This document shows positions 1-49,639 of a stretch of 64,000 nucleotides of DNA, piece by piece (position 1 is the first letter of the stretch; each line of letters starts with the position of its first letter). The stretch is from positions 3,086,001-3,150,000 of the forward strand of contig JACSYO010001810.1 in assembly GCA_016806645.1 (NCBI GenBank), given 5' to 3'. The stretch comes from Ophiodon elongatus (taxonomy: Eukaryota > Chordata > Actinopteri > Perciformes > Hexagrammidae). The notes below the pieces were generated by a model that was given only the letters and a program-made list of their open reading frames with translations, did no database searches and had not been told where the DNA came from. Position numbers and translations under genes: made by a program.

Positions 1-806
1 CATTAAACACCTTCCCTGCGGTTTCTTTGTTTATGGATGTAATTAAATGCTAATTCGATGTCTGTTAACAAACCACAACCATTATGTACAGATTTTATTC
101 TGACGCTATTGTATTAAACAGGAGTAATTCATTAATTGAAATTAGCATTGTCATGTAAGTCCATGTTAACATTATAAATATACAATTTAAAGTGATCCAA
201 CATCAATGCGTCACTTAAAATAAGTAATCATCAAAAGTTTAATTGATAAGTAGAGATTTTACTTGCTGAAACATACATTTCAGTTTAAACATGGTTGTTA
301 GTTACACAATGGAAAAAACAGTAGAATAATCACGGTAGCACAAAAGAACAAAGAACCAGAATATTTTTGTGCCGCTTGATATTTGTGTGTCAGCGTCAGT
401 CCGTCGCAGGCTTTGCAGCAGGTACACCTACTGTATCCTTCCTCCTGGGTTTCAGCTGGAGCTCCCAGTCTTGAGCTTATTCTGACTTCTGCAATCAGCA
501 AGTCGAGTAAAGTAATAATGTTTACCCCGGGAGAGTCCAGTCAGTGCGTGGTCTTGATGGTGGAGTGCTGTAATGGTCCTTTTCCTGTGCCGGGAGAAAA
601 ATATGTAATTATTGTGTATTCTGATTCCTCTAACTGCTGCTTTGGCAGAGAATGATATTGTATGATTTGCTCAGCCGGAAGTGGAGTGAGTTGATTTGAT
701 GTCCCATTCTGTTAACAAAGCCGCCCCTGAAATTCCCACTGTGGAGATAGTGGTTGGCTTGGATTTGACATCAATGGGACTCTGAGGCTGTGATTTGTGC
801 TAACAG
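1..806 (+). other. cir1 intron, window-edge part
   Basis: This stretch lies upstream of the first visible cir1 exon, which begins after an AG acceptor at 805-806. The preceding exon of the family, carrying the zinc-knuckle-like CIKCHKWGH region, was looked for in all frames and is not here, so the window opens inside a cir1 intron. No open frame here resembles a known protein. A short AC-rich stretch sits near 945-970, inside the following intron. Confidence 0.6.
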
Positions 807-913
807 GTCCGTCGATGCACCCCTCTGAGTTAATGGCGGAGATGCGAAACAGTGGGTTTGCCCTGAAAAAATGTGTTCTTGGTAGGAATTCTACGGTTTG
901 TGATCCATCGCAG
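807..913 (+). CDS. cir1: cir1 internal exon
   Basis: The acceptor is taacag before 807 and the donor is GTAATT at 914. The first two bases complete a glycine codon begun upstream, then PSMHPSELMAEMRNSGFAL, and the exon ends on CAG (Q) in phase 0. The residues match the conserved SELMAEMRNSGFAL block of vertebrate CIR1. Confidence 0.93.
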
Positions 914-1811
914 GTAATTGTCTTCCCGCACTCCCGTCTTTGCACACACACATATAAGAACACACACGCATGTATACTACCCTTTAGAGAGAAGAGACAA
1001 ACTATAAATCTTTGATATGTCCTTAGCATATTTAAATGCTGCCGAGCGGCCAGTTATTGGGGCAACTTGTCAAGTGAACAGATGAGATTAATTAAATTGC
1101 ATTAGTGTTTAAAGGTGTTCAACTGATGTAGTCAAATGTAGATTTGCTCAAATTTGTCTTTGAGAGTCATATTTATTTATATGTTGTCATTTTGATTTCA
1201 ACGCCAATTTGCTTTGTGCTTTTGCAGGAATATGTTGCCAGTGATGAAGAGGAAGATCCCGAAGTGGAATTTCTGAAGTCCTTAACGACCAAGCAAAAAC
1301 AGAAGCTCCTTGGGTAAACGATGTCCCACAACTTACAAATATTTATTCATGAAAGCTTCAAGGAGTGGCGCAAAATTATTATGATTGTAACATTGTCTGA
1401 ATATTTTTTACATTTTTAAGGATACCCTTGTTCTGATGAATTACAAGGTTACTGTGGTCATTATTTATAAATCTATTTGAACTAAATCTATTTTAAAACT
1501 AATGTTTTGAAGTTTAGTAGAAACAGTATATCGGGTGTAAAAAGGGAAATTCATTTCATTTTTGATTTAGTGTTTTACATTCCTTTGCTTGAACGTTAAT
1601 GTGATTCATAGACTTTATTATGTTGATATTCTGTTTTTATCTGCCGCCTTGTTGAATGTTAATTGAACGTTTGTGCTCCTGTTTCACAGAAAACTCGACC
1701 GCCTGGACAAGCAGAAGGCCAAGAAGAAGAAGAGCAAAAAACAGAAGAAGAAGAGCAAAAGAAAACAAAAGAAAAAGCATGAAAGTAGTGACAGCTCCAG
1801 TGACTCCTCCG

Positions 1812-1849
<38 letters not shown>

Positions 1850-2416
1850 GATAGTGGCTCAGATTCAGACAGTCATGGCAAGAGCGAGAAGAGAAAGAAG
1901 AACAAGAAAAAAGATTCCTGTCGGGATAACAGCTCGAAGAGCGAGCGGAGAGTCAAGAGTCAGAAAAAGGCCTCCTCTCACAGAAGCAGGTCAGCGAGCC
2001 CTCACACTGGACAGAAGCGGCATGAAGAGGAGTCCGGAGATAATAGACAAACAAGGACAGAGAGGGGAAGGAGCAGGAGTCGAAGTCACAGCCAAGAGAA
2101 CAAGATCAAGCTGGAGGGAGGTCAAGAGAGAAAGAGGCACAACAGCAGGGACAGGCAGAGGCCGAGCGGCTCCAAGTCTGGCTTGGACAGAAGTAGGAGC
2201 CACGAGAAAGGCAGGGAGGACAGAGGAAGAGACGGGCGACACAGCGGAGATGGTGAGAGGAACAGAAGTAGCACAGACGGAAGGAGAGGCAGAACAGCAG
2301 ATGGGAGGAGTAGAAGCAGGGAAAGGAGGAAGGAAAGGGAAAGGGAGGGCAGGGGGAGAAGTAAGAGTCGGGAGAAAAGAGAGAGAAGCCAAGACGGAGC
2401 CAAACGAAAGCACTGA
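807..2416 (+). CDS. cir1: Corepressor interacting with RBPJ 1 (Cir1), 3' part
   Basis: Cir1 is a nuclear corepressor that links the Notch effector RBPJ to histone deacetylase complexes and is also associated with splicing factors (family knowledge). Three coding exons are visible: 807-913, 1228-1313 and 1690-2416. They join in frame through GT-AG introns. The first gives GPSMHPSELMAEMRNSGFAL, near-identical to vertebrate CIR1. The second gives EYVASDEEEDPEVEFLKSL and TTKQKQKLL. The third encodes the low-complexity tail: a lysine-rich coiled-coil-like start, a poly-serine run at 1814-1849, then arginine-serine repeats ending in RKH before TGA at 2414-2416. The N-terminal half of the protein, including the RBPJ-contacting part, lies outside the window. 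The tail is typical of the family, although low-complexity sequence alone would not identify it. Identification rests on the first two exons. Confidence 0.93.
1228..1313 (+). CDS. cir1: cir1 internal exon
   Basis: The acceptor is tttgcag before 1228 and the donor is GTAAAC at 1314. The exon encodes EYVASDEEEDPEVEFLKSL followed by TTKQKQKLL, ending with GG of a glycine codon completed by the next exon. The acidic patch and KQKQKLL are diagnostic of CIR1. Confidence 0.95.
1690..2416 (+). CDS. cir1: cir1 terminal coding exon (lysine/SR-rich tail)
   Basis: The acceptor is tttcacag before 1690. The exon begins KLDRLDKQKAKKKKSKK, continues through poly-serine and then alternating Arg-Ser/Arg-Glu sequence, and stops at TGA 2414-2416. 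An overlapping frame is also open because of the purine-rich composition, but only this frame continues from the upstream exon. Confidence 0.93.
1814..1849 (+). repeat. AGC trinucleotide repeat coding poly-serine in cir1
   Basis: Eleven AGC units followed by AGT lie inside the last cir1 exon and encode an uninterrupted serine run. Length polymorphism here would change protein length without a frameshift. Confidence 0.9.
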
Positions 2417-3145
2417 CTGTTTGTTTTGTTCCCTCTTACAATATTGGACAAAATGTGTCAAATGTTTTTGCTATGACTATTCTATGGTATTGTTGGTAAT
2501 CAAAGTGTTTACGCTCTTTTTAGAATTGCAGATATTGTGCGGTAGGTCTCCTTTTTCTCCAGTAGAGGGAAGCAGTCGACAGAAAATATAGAGCTGCAGC
2601 TCATGTGTTGTCCTGTAGCATATGGAAGGGTCTAAATGAATTGATTACCATTGGAAGCAATTTTGCAGCTATGATCCGTTGATGGGGAAAATATTGGACT
2701 CATTTTTGATGGCCGCAAGAAAGACTAATTTCTGTTGCTGCATTTTTTTTTTAAAATGTTTTAATCTTGCTTTCATTGTCTTTTTGGAAATATCGACATT
2801 GTAAGGTGTAATGCAGTCTAAGGTTGTTGATTGCAAAAAAAAATCTTTGTATTTTCTGATTAAATTTGTAATCATCTTAATCAATTTAATGCTTTTTGTT
2901 TTGCGGTGGATGAATGAAGTCAGCGTCTAAAATCGGTTGAAAATTAAGAATTATCTGTTGATTGCCGTCAGCGTATTTCCACTAAATACCTACGTATTTT
3001 TTTTATTATTATTATTCCTGCTCTCTTGGTGGCAAATTACTTTTGCTTTTTTTTTTTTTATATGATGTTGCTATATTTTTCAGGCCGGTTTCCTGAATGC
3101 CATGACACAATGTGCGTTATCAATAAAGCTGGAAAATACGTCCTG
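2417..3145 (+). other. cir1: cir1 3' untranslated region
   Basis: This is AT-rich sequence after the cir1 stop, with no conserved open frame. It runs to a canonical polyadenylation hexamer at 3122 followed by T/G-rich sequence, so the transcript probably ends near 3140-3150. The exact cleavage site is inferred. Confidence 0.65.
3122..3127 (+). promoter_or_regulatory. cir1: cir1 polyadenylation signal (AATAAA)
   Basis: AATAAA lies about 705 bases after the cir1 stop. T- and G-rich sequence (ctgctgagtttttgccgg) begins about 20 bases downstream, as expected for a cleavage/polyadenylation site. Confidence 0.65.
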
Positions 3146-4945
3146 CTGAGTTTTTGCCGGCGCCAAACAAAACAAATATGATTTCTGTCCAAATATACAG
3201 CGTGTAAATACAGCCTAGAGACGAAACAAAAGTTGCTGCATTTGTTTTTGTTAATGCACACCAGTATTTTATATTTTCATTTGAGGGAAACTGGAATGAA
3301 AATAATTATATTACCTATTGGATAATTCTTTTTTCCTGTTATTCACTTTTCTTTTCTTTTGGGGTCCACAGTTACACTGTTTTATTTAACAGTCTCCAAT
3401 GTAGACTCGGAAAAACAATTTGGGTTTTGAAATAAAAGCTCAACAATTACGTTTTATCTCAAAAGCTTAAATTTCTACATCTTTTACTTAAGTGTTAGCT
3501 TTTGTATTTTGATGAAATTCAAATGGGCTATCTAATAGTTTCCACTATCTGGCCGTTTACTTGAAGCCGCTGTTGCACAAAAGGAAATGAAAATAATTTC
3601 CCTCTATTGCCTTCTGGTCAATTTAACATCCTCTTTAAAAAAAAAAAGAGGGTGTCTGGATGAGACGCTTTTCCTTGACGTATTCCCAGTCCTGGACTCG
3701 CGCTGTAATTATTCCCCGGCTTTTTCTTTGAGAGTCGGACGCTGCAGTGGGTAAGCACAAAGAAGTCAGAGAGCATCCTTGAACCCTTTCAATACGGGGC
3801 CACTGATATTCAAATAACATGCAGGCACTGTTTGACTGCGCTGAGCAAAGAGCATTTCAAATTCAAACATTTGCATGTGACTCTTTGCCCCTTCTCTTTT
3901 CTAAAGTTTAAAAAACTGTTCCCATAACATCTATGTGGCTCCTGGCCAAGAGAGCGACGCCGCATCCTTATTCTCGGTCCATCGATTGGTATGCAAATGA
4001 AAGCAGTTAATTTGGACAATTAGAATAAATATTCAGGGCCCTTTGTCGTCAAACCCCCCTGGAAACCCCCCGATAAAGTGAAACTGAACAAAAGATGTCT
4101 CGGAGATTAATTAGATATTTGATAAGACACGAATCCCTAATCGCAAATACAAGACACATGGGGCTGCCATGTGCTCCAAGTCATAATTAATACCATTTAA
4201 CAAGATTTTCATTTGGCCATGAAATGTTTTTTTCCGGGGCATTAACCATTGATTTATTCCATAGGGGAAATAGTGAAAGTCAAGGTATTGTAGGTGATTT
4301 TAAGAAAAATAGCCTAAGAGCAGCACTCTAAATTGCTAAATTAAATGAAACTATTTTTTTTTTTTTTTAAATTTAAACCTCACATAAATAATTAAACCAA
4401 AAGAAATATATAAAATCTGCATCACACAATTACAGCCTTTTTTAAAGATGTTTTAATTACGATAAAATGAAAGTCTTATACGTGTGACTTTATACAGGTA
4501 AACATTTATATATAGATTTTTTTTAGCAAAGAAATAAAATGGTTAACCAAAGTTGAAAAAGCTGTATACATACATATCCACAAAGTGCGTCGAAAGTAAA
4601 CTCCCTGATTTCCAGGATACCAACACGAATAAAACAATCATAGCCTAACATTTACATGAAAATAACACATATTTTAGTCGTCAATATACAAGATGTAACT
4701 CACATTGTCCAACCAAAGTTCAACAGGTTTCGCGCCACCTCAAACATCCATTTCATTTTGAAGTTACCTGTGTTTTCTTTAGATGGATTTACGAATGAAA
4801 TACTCGTTACGCCTGTGGAGAATATATTGTTTAGACTTTGCAATCGCTTCTGGAAATATTTTTCTCCTTTTACTGTCTGTCAAATTAGACCCGTTTACAA
4901 TACTGTGCAGTTTTGAATCTGGTTTTGATTTTGGGTGAAGCCTCA
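3146..4945. other. cir1-sp9 convergent intergenic region, includes sp9 3' UTR
   Basis: The two genes converge here. The right part (about 4300-4945) is AT-rich and should contain the sp9 3' UTR on the minus strand; possible minus-strand AATAAA hexamers occur at 4252-4258 and near 3381, but none is decisive. The left-central part holds an enhancer-like block listed separately. No protein-coding frame is recognised. Confidence 0.6.
3655..4260. promoter_or_regulatory. Candidate conserved noncoding element 3' of sp9
   Basis: This non-repetitive, non-coding block has dense developmental factor-like sites: an octamer ATTTGCAT at 3869-3876, an inverse octamer ATGCAAAT at 3991-3998, and several TAATTA/ATTAAT cores near 4105-4115 and 4185-4192. 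It differs from the simple AT-rich sequence on either side. I cannot test conservation here; the call is inferred from composition and from the location beside sp9. Confidence 0.4.
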
Positions 4946-6244
4946 TTAGGGCTCGTCTTGAGGAGACGGATCCTTAACATTGATTCTGGGATTTACTCCC
5001 TCCAAAATAAGTTCTGGGGACTCGGACCTCGGGGTCTCCAGGTTACTGGTGTCGGTGTCACTGTCGCTCCCCCTTTTGCCTCCTCCACCGGCCGTGTGCG
5101 TTTTGATGTGCTTGCTCAAATGGTCACTCCGCATAAAGCGCTTGTTACAAACCGGGCAAGCAAACCTTTTCTCACCGGTGTGGGTGCGGAGGTGTCTCTG
5201 GAGCTCATCGGACCGAGTGAACCTTTTGCCACAGAAAAGCCAGTTGCAGACAAAAGGCCGCTCGCCGGTGTGCCATCTCAGATGCGCTTTGAGGTGAGAT
5301 GTCTTTCCGTACACTTTACCGCAGCCGGGAATGTGGCAGCTGTGGAGTCCCTTCCTGCGCAGGCTGGCCCCGGCGGGTCCCAGCCGCTCAGCCTCCTGGC
5401 AGTTCGGACAGTCACACGTTGCTCTGCCGGAGTACCGCCGGGACGACCTCGAGGAGCTACTTATTCCTGAACTGCCCCCAGAAATCATGGCGTTGGCGGC
5501 AGAAGCGTCTGTGTAAGTGGGGATGACTGTTTTGAACCCGTCCTGAGTTAACAGGTGCTGACTGGTGGACAGTAGATGAGACGCGCTGGGGTTGATCCCA
5601 GTGGAGCTGAACGCCGAGTGCGTCAGCGAGGAGAAGTCCGGGTTGTAGCCACTCAGCTGGGAGTGGATGGCTTGAGGCGTCCCGGTGTGCAGTGAGGTCT
5701 GGAGGGTGCTTGCAGGATTCTGGACATCGAGCCACGACCCGGGATTAGTGTGGACATCCCACCACGAGGACGCGCCGTTGGCGACATCGCCAGAGATGGT
5801 CGAGTGGAAACCGGACTTGTACCACGACTCGTACGGGTGCGCCATCCCCACCCGGGGGTAAAGAGTATCTGCTGATGTGTGGACTTTGGATATAAAAGCT
5901 GACTGTCCGGAGTCTTGGGACGTGACTCCCGCAGAGTTGGAAAACAGACCGCTGTACTCTGTGGAAAATGCAGACGAGGTCGGGGAGGTGGAGGCTAAGC
6001 AAAAGGCGCTGTTGCCTGTGCCACTGGTCGGTGTTAGTCCTGTCGACGCGCGGCTTGTTGCTACTGTGAAACCGGGCAGACTGGATCCCAAGTTACAGCT
6101 TGAGGAGGATCGTTTCCAAGGGTGAAATCCACCTTTTGAGAAAGCGCTCGAGTCAGGTAAAGTTGTAAGAGGACTGGTGTTACCAATTTTGTTGCAAGTT
6201 GCAGCCAGCATAGCTAGAGGTGTAGTTCCAAACCGTGGCTCTTC
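4946..6244 (-). CDS. sp9: sp9 coding exon 2
   Basis: The minus-strand acceptor ttttcag ends at 6245 and the exon starts GAAGAGCCACGG (EEPR) at 6244. The frame is open to TAA at 4946-4948. The exon carries nearly the whole protein, including the SP box, Btd box and all three fingers. The open frame extends a few codons into the intron (MCVFQ), but the splice junction with MATSILG defines the real protein. Confidence 0.96.
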   Translation of the reverse strand, partial: EEPRFGTTPLAMLAATCNKIGNTSPLTTLPDSSAFSKGGFHPWKRSSSSCNLGSSLPGFTVATSRASTGLTPTSGTGNSAFCLASTSPTSSAFSTEYSGLFSNSAGVTSQDSGQSAFISKVHTSADTLYPRVGMAHPYESWYKSGFHSTISGDVANGASSWWDVHTNPGSWLDVQNPASTLQTSLHTGTPQAIHSQLSGYNPDFSSLTHSAFSSTGINPSASHLLSTSQHLLTQDGFKTVIPTYTDASAANAMISGGSSGISSSSRSSRRYSGRATCDCPNCQEAERLGPAGASLRRKGLHSCHIPGCGKVYGKTSHLKAHLRWHTGERPFVCNWLFCGKRFTRSDELQRHLRTHTGEKRFACPVCNKRFMRSDHLSKHIKTHTAGGGGKRGSDSDTDTSNLETPRSESPELILEGVNPRINVKDPSPQDEP

Positions 6245-6744
6245 CTGAAAAACACACACAAAAAAAAGTTGGACTTAAAACGGGCAACAACAAATGTTGC
6301 GGAAAAGACTTTTCGTTTAATCTGGATATTTGGGGAAGCAGACAAAACAGGTCTTAAATAAATAGCCTAAATTATAACAACTGTAATTATTAAAAGTATC
6401 ATTTGAGCCAAGATAAATGTGTATGGAGAGAAGGGAGTAGCGTGGTTTAACAAGCAACATTTTTTACAAACTTTCTCAGATTATGAACTGCGTCAGATAT
6501 CTGCTGTGAATATACAGTGAGTAAAACATTAATCTAGATGCTTTTATCGGCACTTAACTCTTTATGTTTTAATAATAAACGAGTAAAGTAGGGAATCGTA
6601 ATCAACACAGGAGGAAATAATAACAGCAAACTTGAAAGCAAGCATGTTTATGAAAGCTGCAAACAGCAGCACTCTACGATAACTTTACGCGCAACTTGTT
6701 TGCAGATACAAAGTCGGACTCACCCCAAGTATAGACGTTGCCAT
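4946..6744 (-). CDS. sp9: Sp9 transcription factor (buttonhead-like Sp family)
   Basis: Sp9 is a nuclear C2H2 zinc-finger factor of the Sp6-9 subfamily, needed in limb/fin apical ectoderm and for forebrain interneurons (family knowledge). The two exons give 439 residues, the expected size for fish Sp9. Exon 1 encodes MATSILG; exon 2 continues EEPRFG. In order, the protein has an SP box (TPLAMLAATCNKIG, about residues 15-28), a long Ser/Thr/Gly-rich activation region, a Btd box CDCPNC (about 284-289), and three C2H2 fingers at about 310-332, 340-362 and 370-390. The finger contact positions KTSHLKAH, RSDELQRH and RSDHLSKH are the GC/GT-box reading set of the Sp/KLF family. The acidic tail ends QDEP before TAA at 4946-4948. 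Sp8 is the closest alternative, but the N-terminus MATSILGEEPRFGTTPLAML and the cir1/ola1 neighbours favour Sp9. Confidence 0.97.
6724..6744 (-). CDS. sp9: sp9 coding exon 1
   Basis: On the minus strand, ATG at 6744-6742 opens MATSILG (seven codons) and is followed directly by the donor GTGAGT (6723-6718). This short first coding exon, spliced in phase 0 to GAAGAG, is the conserved arrangement of SP8/SP9 genes. It is too short to be found by an open-frame scan. Confidence 0.93.
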
Positions 6745-7180
6745 ATCCAGGGTCTGTGCTGTGATGAGAGTGTTCGCGATGTCAATGCTGTACGGCTCCA
6801 ATTTGACTCAGACTCGCCGTGTTTGACTCAGGTCACACGGTTTCTCTCTTGGCTCGCAGCTCCCAACAACTACCTAGTTGTAGAGAGCGAGTTCTTTGAA
6901 GTACAGCTGGCGAGGACGCGCAGCCAATCCGATGGCCGCATCTATGGCTGTGGAGGAAGTCAGCCAATGAGAGCCCCGACCGCAGGCAGAAACACCACAA
7001 ACCCCGCCGTCAATCATCTGTTGTGCAGCCTCTGCTCAGACTGTCATACAAGACACGATTTGGCATTTTTTTTTAATGCATACAGTTATTTTTATGTAGT
7101 GTATTCTCACACGAAAGCCCAATGTCTCCTTTCATTGCAGAATTGAGTTCGCGCGTCAGTTCTCCAAGAGGTAAGCTTTT
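6745..7180 (-). promoter_or_regulatory. sp9: sp9 5' UTR and promoter region
   Basis: Directly upstream of the sp9 start lies sequence with raised G+C and many CpGs, in contrast to the AT-rich surroundings. It has two CCAAT boxes on the plus strand (around 6925 and 6963) about 200 bases from the start codon. No TATA box is convincing. A strong splice-donor-like CAAGAG/GTAAGC sits at 7165-7176 on the plus strand, so a divergent noncoding exon is possible. Confidence 0.5.
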
Positions 7181-7849
7181 CACTCATTTTACAGCGTTTG
7201 TGGATTGTGGTCACACTGTTCCCAGGTTTTCCTTCTGATTTTCAATATTCAGATCATGCGCCAGACGTCAGTGAGAATTGTTGCCATTTAAGCACATAGT
7301 ATCCTGAACCAGGTGAGGGACGCTGCTGCTGCCGATGCCTTTATCAGAACAGAGCATGCTGCTGCGTGTTAGGCACGGTACAGTTAATGCTCGTGGGGGG
7401 AACAACTGGGGCTATATGCTCTATGTTGAATTCTTAAAGTGCTTGTGTTCATAATAGAAAATCACAGATGGATTAAGTTTAGTGAAGAAGTCCAGGCACA
7501 GGCCTGACAGCACGGACCTTACTTCTCCAACCACGGTTCGATCATTTATGAGCGAACCACTTGCCCCTGAATACATGAGGGGAAAAAACAATTATGACTC
7601 GCTATGGATCAACTAACCTATAGTTAGTTTACTTCCCGTCAAAAATACATACGCGCGTCTGCGCTCGTGCTTGTGGTCGAGTTCACGCGCGGCCATTCCG
7701 TACCAGCGTACCCCCTCCCTGCTTTTTGGGGGGGGAGTGCAGGTGAGGGGTTAATTAAAAATGACAGCTTGCTTTATCAGGGCGTGCAGTGTATGTGTTT
7801 AAAAGGAGAACTATTTTATGGGCGAAAAAAAGTTTCATCTTCCAGGTGA

Positions 7850-8320
7850 CGCCTGTTGAAAGGCCGCCAGTCATCTCCATTAAACTGCTTTAACAGGAGG
7901 CACGGTGCCTGTCTTGTATCTGAGAAATACAATTATATGCTTTTCTAATCACTCATTTATTAAATTGTGGACAATTAAGCGGATGCCGTGTTTCAACTAG
8001 TTCCTTAACTAGCGACTTGTTTTTCTTTTAATATCACAATTCAATGAGCCCACATATCCCATAGCTTGTTAAAACGCCCAGGGATAATGGCATAATGTAA
8101 AATTGACCTGCTCTTACGTGAACCATCATCCTTTTAAAAGTTAAAGCAATTTTCCAGAGAAAGGCTTGACCGAAAGATGTGCATTACAGTATTCAAAACG
8201 GGCAAATAATGCTCCATTATGGAGTATGAATGCTGCCAGTCAACACAGGCGCAATTTGTTCAAATACTCTTTTGCTTTAAAACCACCACCTTTGGAAGGG
8301 TGAATAAAAATCATCCTCAT
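7850..8320. promoter_or_regulatory. Candidate conserved noncoding element between sp9 and ola1
   Basis: This is complex, non-repetitive sequence with a GC-rich start and homeobox-type ATTA cores (CATCTCCATTAAAC, GGACAATTAAG). It includes a 6-1-6 inverted repeat CTCCATTATGGAG at 8212-8224. The enhancer call is inferred from composition and from the position upstream of sp9; conservation was not tested. Confidence 0.3.
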
Positions 8321-8829
8321 CAAATACTGAGCGCTGCCAAGAAAATTGAATCATTTTTGCAATCATGACAATTTGGCTGAGTGCTGTTAACAGTATTAAA
8401 TGTCTATTTTACATAAATACAGTTGATTGTTGCTAAATAAGTCATATTAATTCGAGCGTTAAATGAGAATGGACGCAGTATGTAAGGGCTTTTTTTTCCA
8501 TTACACTTTCTTAATATAAAAAAATTGGAAAATAAATTAACCCTTTAATTAAGTTAACATTTATATATTAAAAAAAAACATTATTTAAAGTCTTCTGTCC
8601 GTTTGTTCAAATGTTAATTTTCTTGCATGAGTATTTGTGTAGTGGGCTATGATATCTTAATAAGGAGCTGTGTGACCGTTCAGATTGGAATAATGAACCT
8701 AACAAAGAAATATGTCTAGGACTCGGTCTTTATGCACCAATAAATATTTTTTTTATATATACCTCACATTTATTTGGAGGTAAATGTGTATGTCAGATAA
8801 TAATAATATAATAGTGATTTTTCAGACGA

Positions 8830-9180
8830 TGTTTACTTGGGACAAAAGGGGAGAACATGATCTCGCCTTGTCATTCAAGTGAGAATTTTGAGTCGGATCT
8901 GTATTTCTGGACTCCATTGGTGAGCACTTCTCTGTGGCAATTAGAAGCCCATTACAAGCCATTAGATTGATCAATGTACCTTAAACAATGGGAATGATTT
9001 ATTTGGTCGAACAAAACGCTCTGCATCTATTGTGATGAGTCTAAGTGGGGGTGCATCCATCAACAAAAGATAAATGATTAATTCAGACCTATTCATTTGA
9101 ATTCTTTCTATAAAGCCAGCCTCACTTGCCTCAAATCCAGATTATTAGAGCCTCATTTTCTGCGTGTTAAACCAGACAGG
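8830..9180. promoter_or_regulatory. Candidate conserved noncoding element between sp9 and ola1
   Basis: The block has TTGATCAA at 8967-8974, a SOX-type AACAATGG at 8984-8991, two CATTA cores at 8950-8964, and the near-palindrome TGATTAATTCA at 9075-9085. It lacks repeats and open frames. The enhancer call is inferred. Confidence 0.32.
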
Positions 9181-9321
9181 CTGCTGGATTGGTCGATGTT
9201 TTTTGGTTGTGCCCCTGTGTGCTTTAATTTGTATTTCTGCTGAGGGAAGTTTATTTGAGGACATTTAACTAATTGTTGTAATTTTGTGTGCTCATGTGGC
9301 TACACCTGTTTCTCTCAAAGA

Positions 9322-9349
9322 GGGTGGGGGTGGGGGGTGGGGGGGGGGG
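9322..9349 (+). repeat. G-rich tract with G-quadruplex pattern
   Basis: Four guanine runs of 3, 5, 6 and 11 bases are separated by single T residues. This fits the consensus for a very short-loop intramolecular G-quadruplex on the plus strand. It lies in intergenic sequence about 870 bases before the ola1 start. Confidence 0.8.
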
Positions 9350-10221
9350 TTGAAGGAAACTATTGAGTGCAAGGATGTTTCACTTTTCTTCTGTGGCGCT
9401 GAAGCTGCGTCGTCTGACCATTACACTTGTGTCCTCAGTGAAAGCTCATTGAATAGACACAAGTCTGCAGATTTTGTCAAGACGCTTCACTTACGATATC
9501 TTCCCTTTCTTACAGATATTTGTGGGTTGTAATATTCTGGTCCCTTATGAAAGATGATCATAAAAAAAAATCTTCGGGGCTTTAAATAATAATGCCTTGA
9601 TCTGCTGCCGTTTCCCATGAGTTTGTTCTTGCACTTTAAGGTTGCCAGGCCATTGTTTATTTTGGTGGCAGGTAATTAGAGACAACAGCAAGGAAATATA
9701 ATTGATTTACGTTAAAGTGCACTGGGAAAAAAGCGACTTGACAAAAGTACTTATTGCTAAAAGAAGTCTAAAAGCTGTAACACAAGGGGGAAATGAACAG
9801 TCAGTATAGAGACGCAACTCGTGGATGTCTTCAGTTAGACGGCTGTCAAGTGAATGACTCAAATGTTAATAGAAAGCAGGCAGCTGTTGACGACACAGTC
9901 AAGCCTCTGATAAAGATTAACTTCGCTTTCAATGCACACATTTCAAACCAACAGTTGCATGTAAGATTGATCCCTCAGCAGCTCATCAACCTATCGATAC
10001 TATCGACAGCTAAATTTGGAAGTTCAGGTCAGCTTGCCGGCTTGCAGTGTCAACTTTCATTTCCAGAGGCTGCATGTTCTATTTTGAGTGCGGGGGAGCG
10101 AGCCCGCTGAAGTGCAGTCGACTGGTACAGTTGAGGACTTATAGCGTAGCACATTTCCCTGTCAATGAATGTGGAGTTTTCTCTGATTTTGTGAGCTGTT
10201 GTGGAAGTGTAACAGTGGGGA

Positions 10222-49639
<39,418 letters not shown>

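Larger units (their letters stand above)
7181..10221. other. sp9-ola1 intergenic region
   Basis: No recognisable protein-coding frame was found. The region contains two enhancer-like blocks (7850-8320 and 8830-9180) and a long G-rich tract (9322-9349), each listed separately. The final few hundred bases (about 10030-10221) have more CpGs and probably contain the ola1 promoter and 5' UTR. Confidence 0.55.

Noticed and set aside
540..660. Possible upstream cir1 exon (VPGEKY resembles APREKY of CIR1)
   Set aside because: Only four or five residues agree; flanking residues do not match and no suitable splice pair is present.
1656..2591. 311-residue Arg/Glu-rich frame overlapping the last cir1 exon
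   Set aside because: It is out of frame with the conserved upstream cir1 exons; its length comes from purine-rich sequence.
4913..5526. Plus-strand open frames antisense to sp9
   Set aside because: They lie opposite the conserved zinc-finger exon and are shadows of its codon composition.
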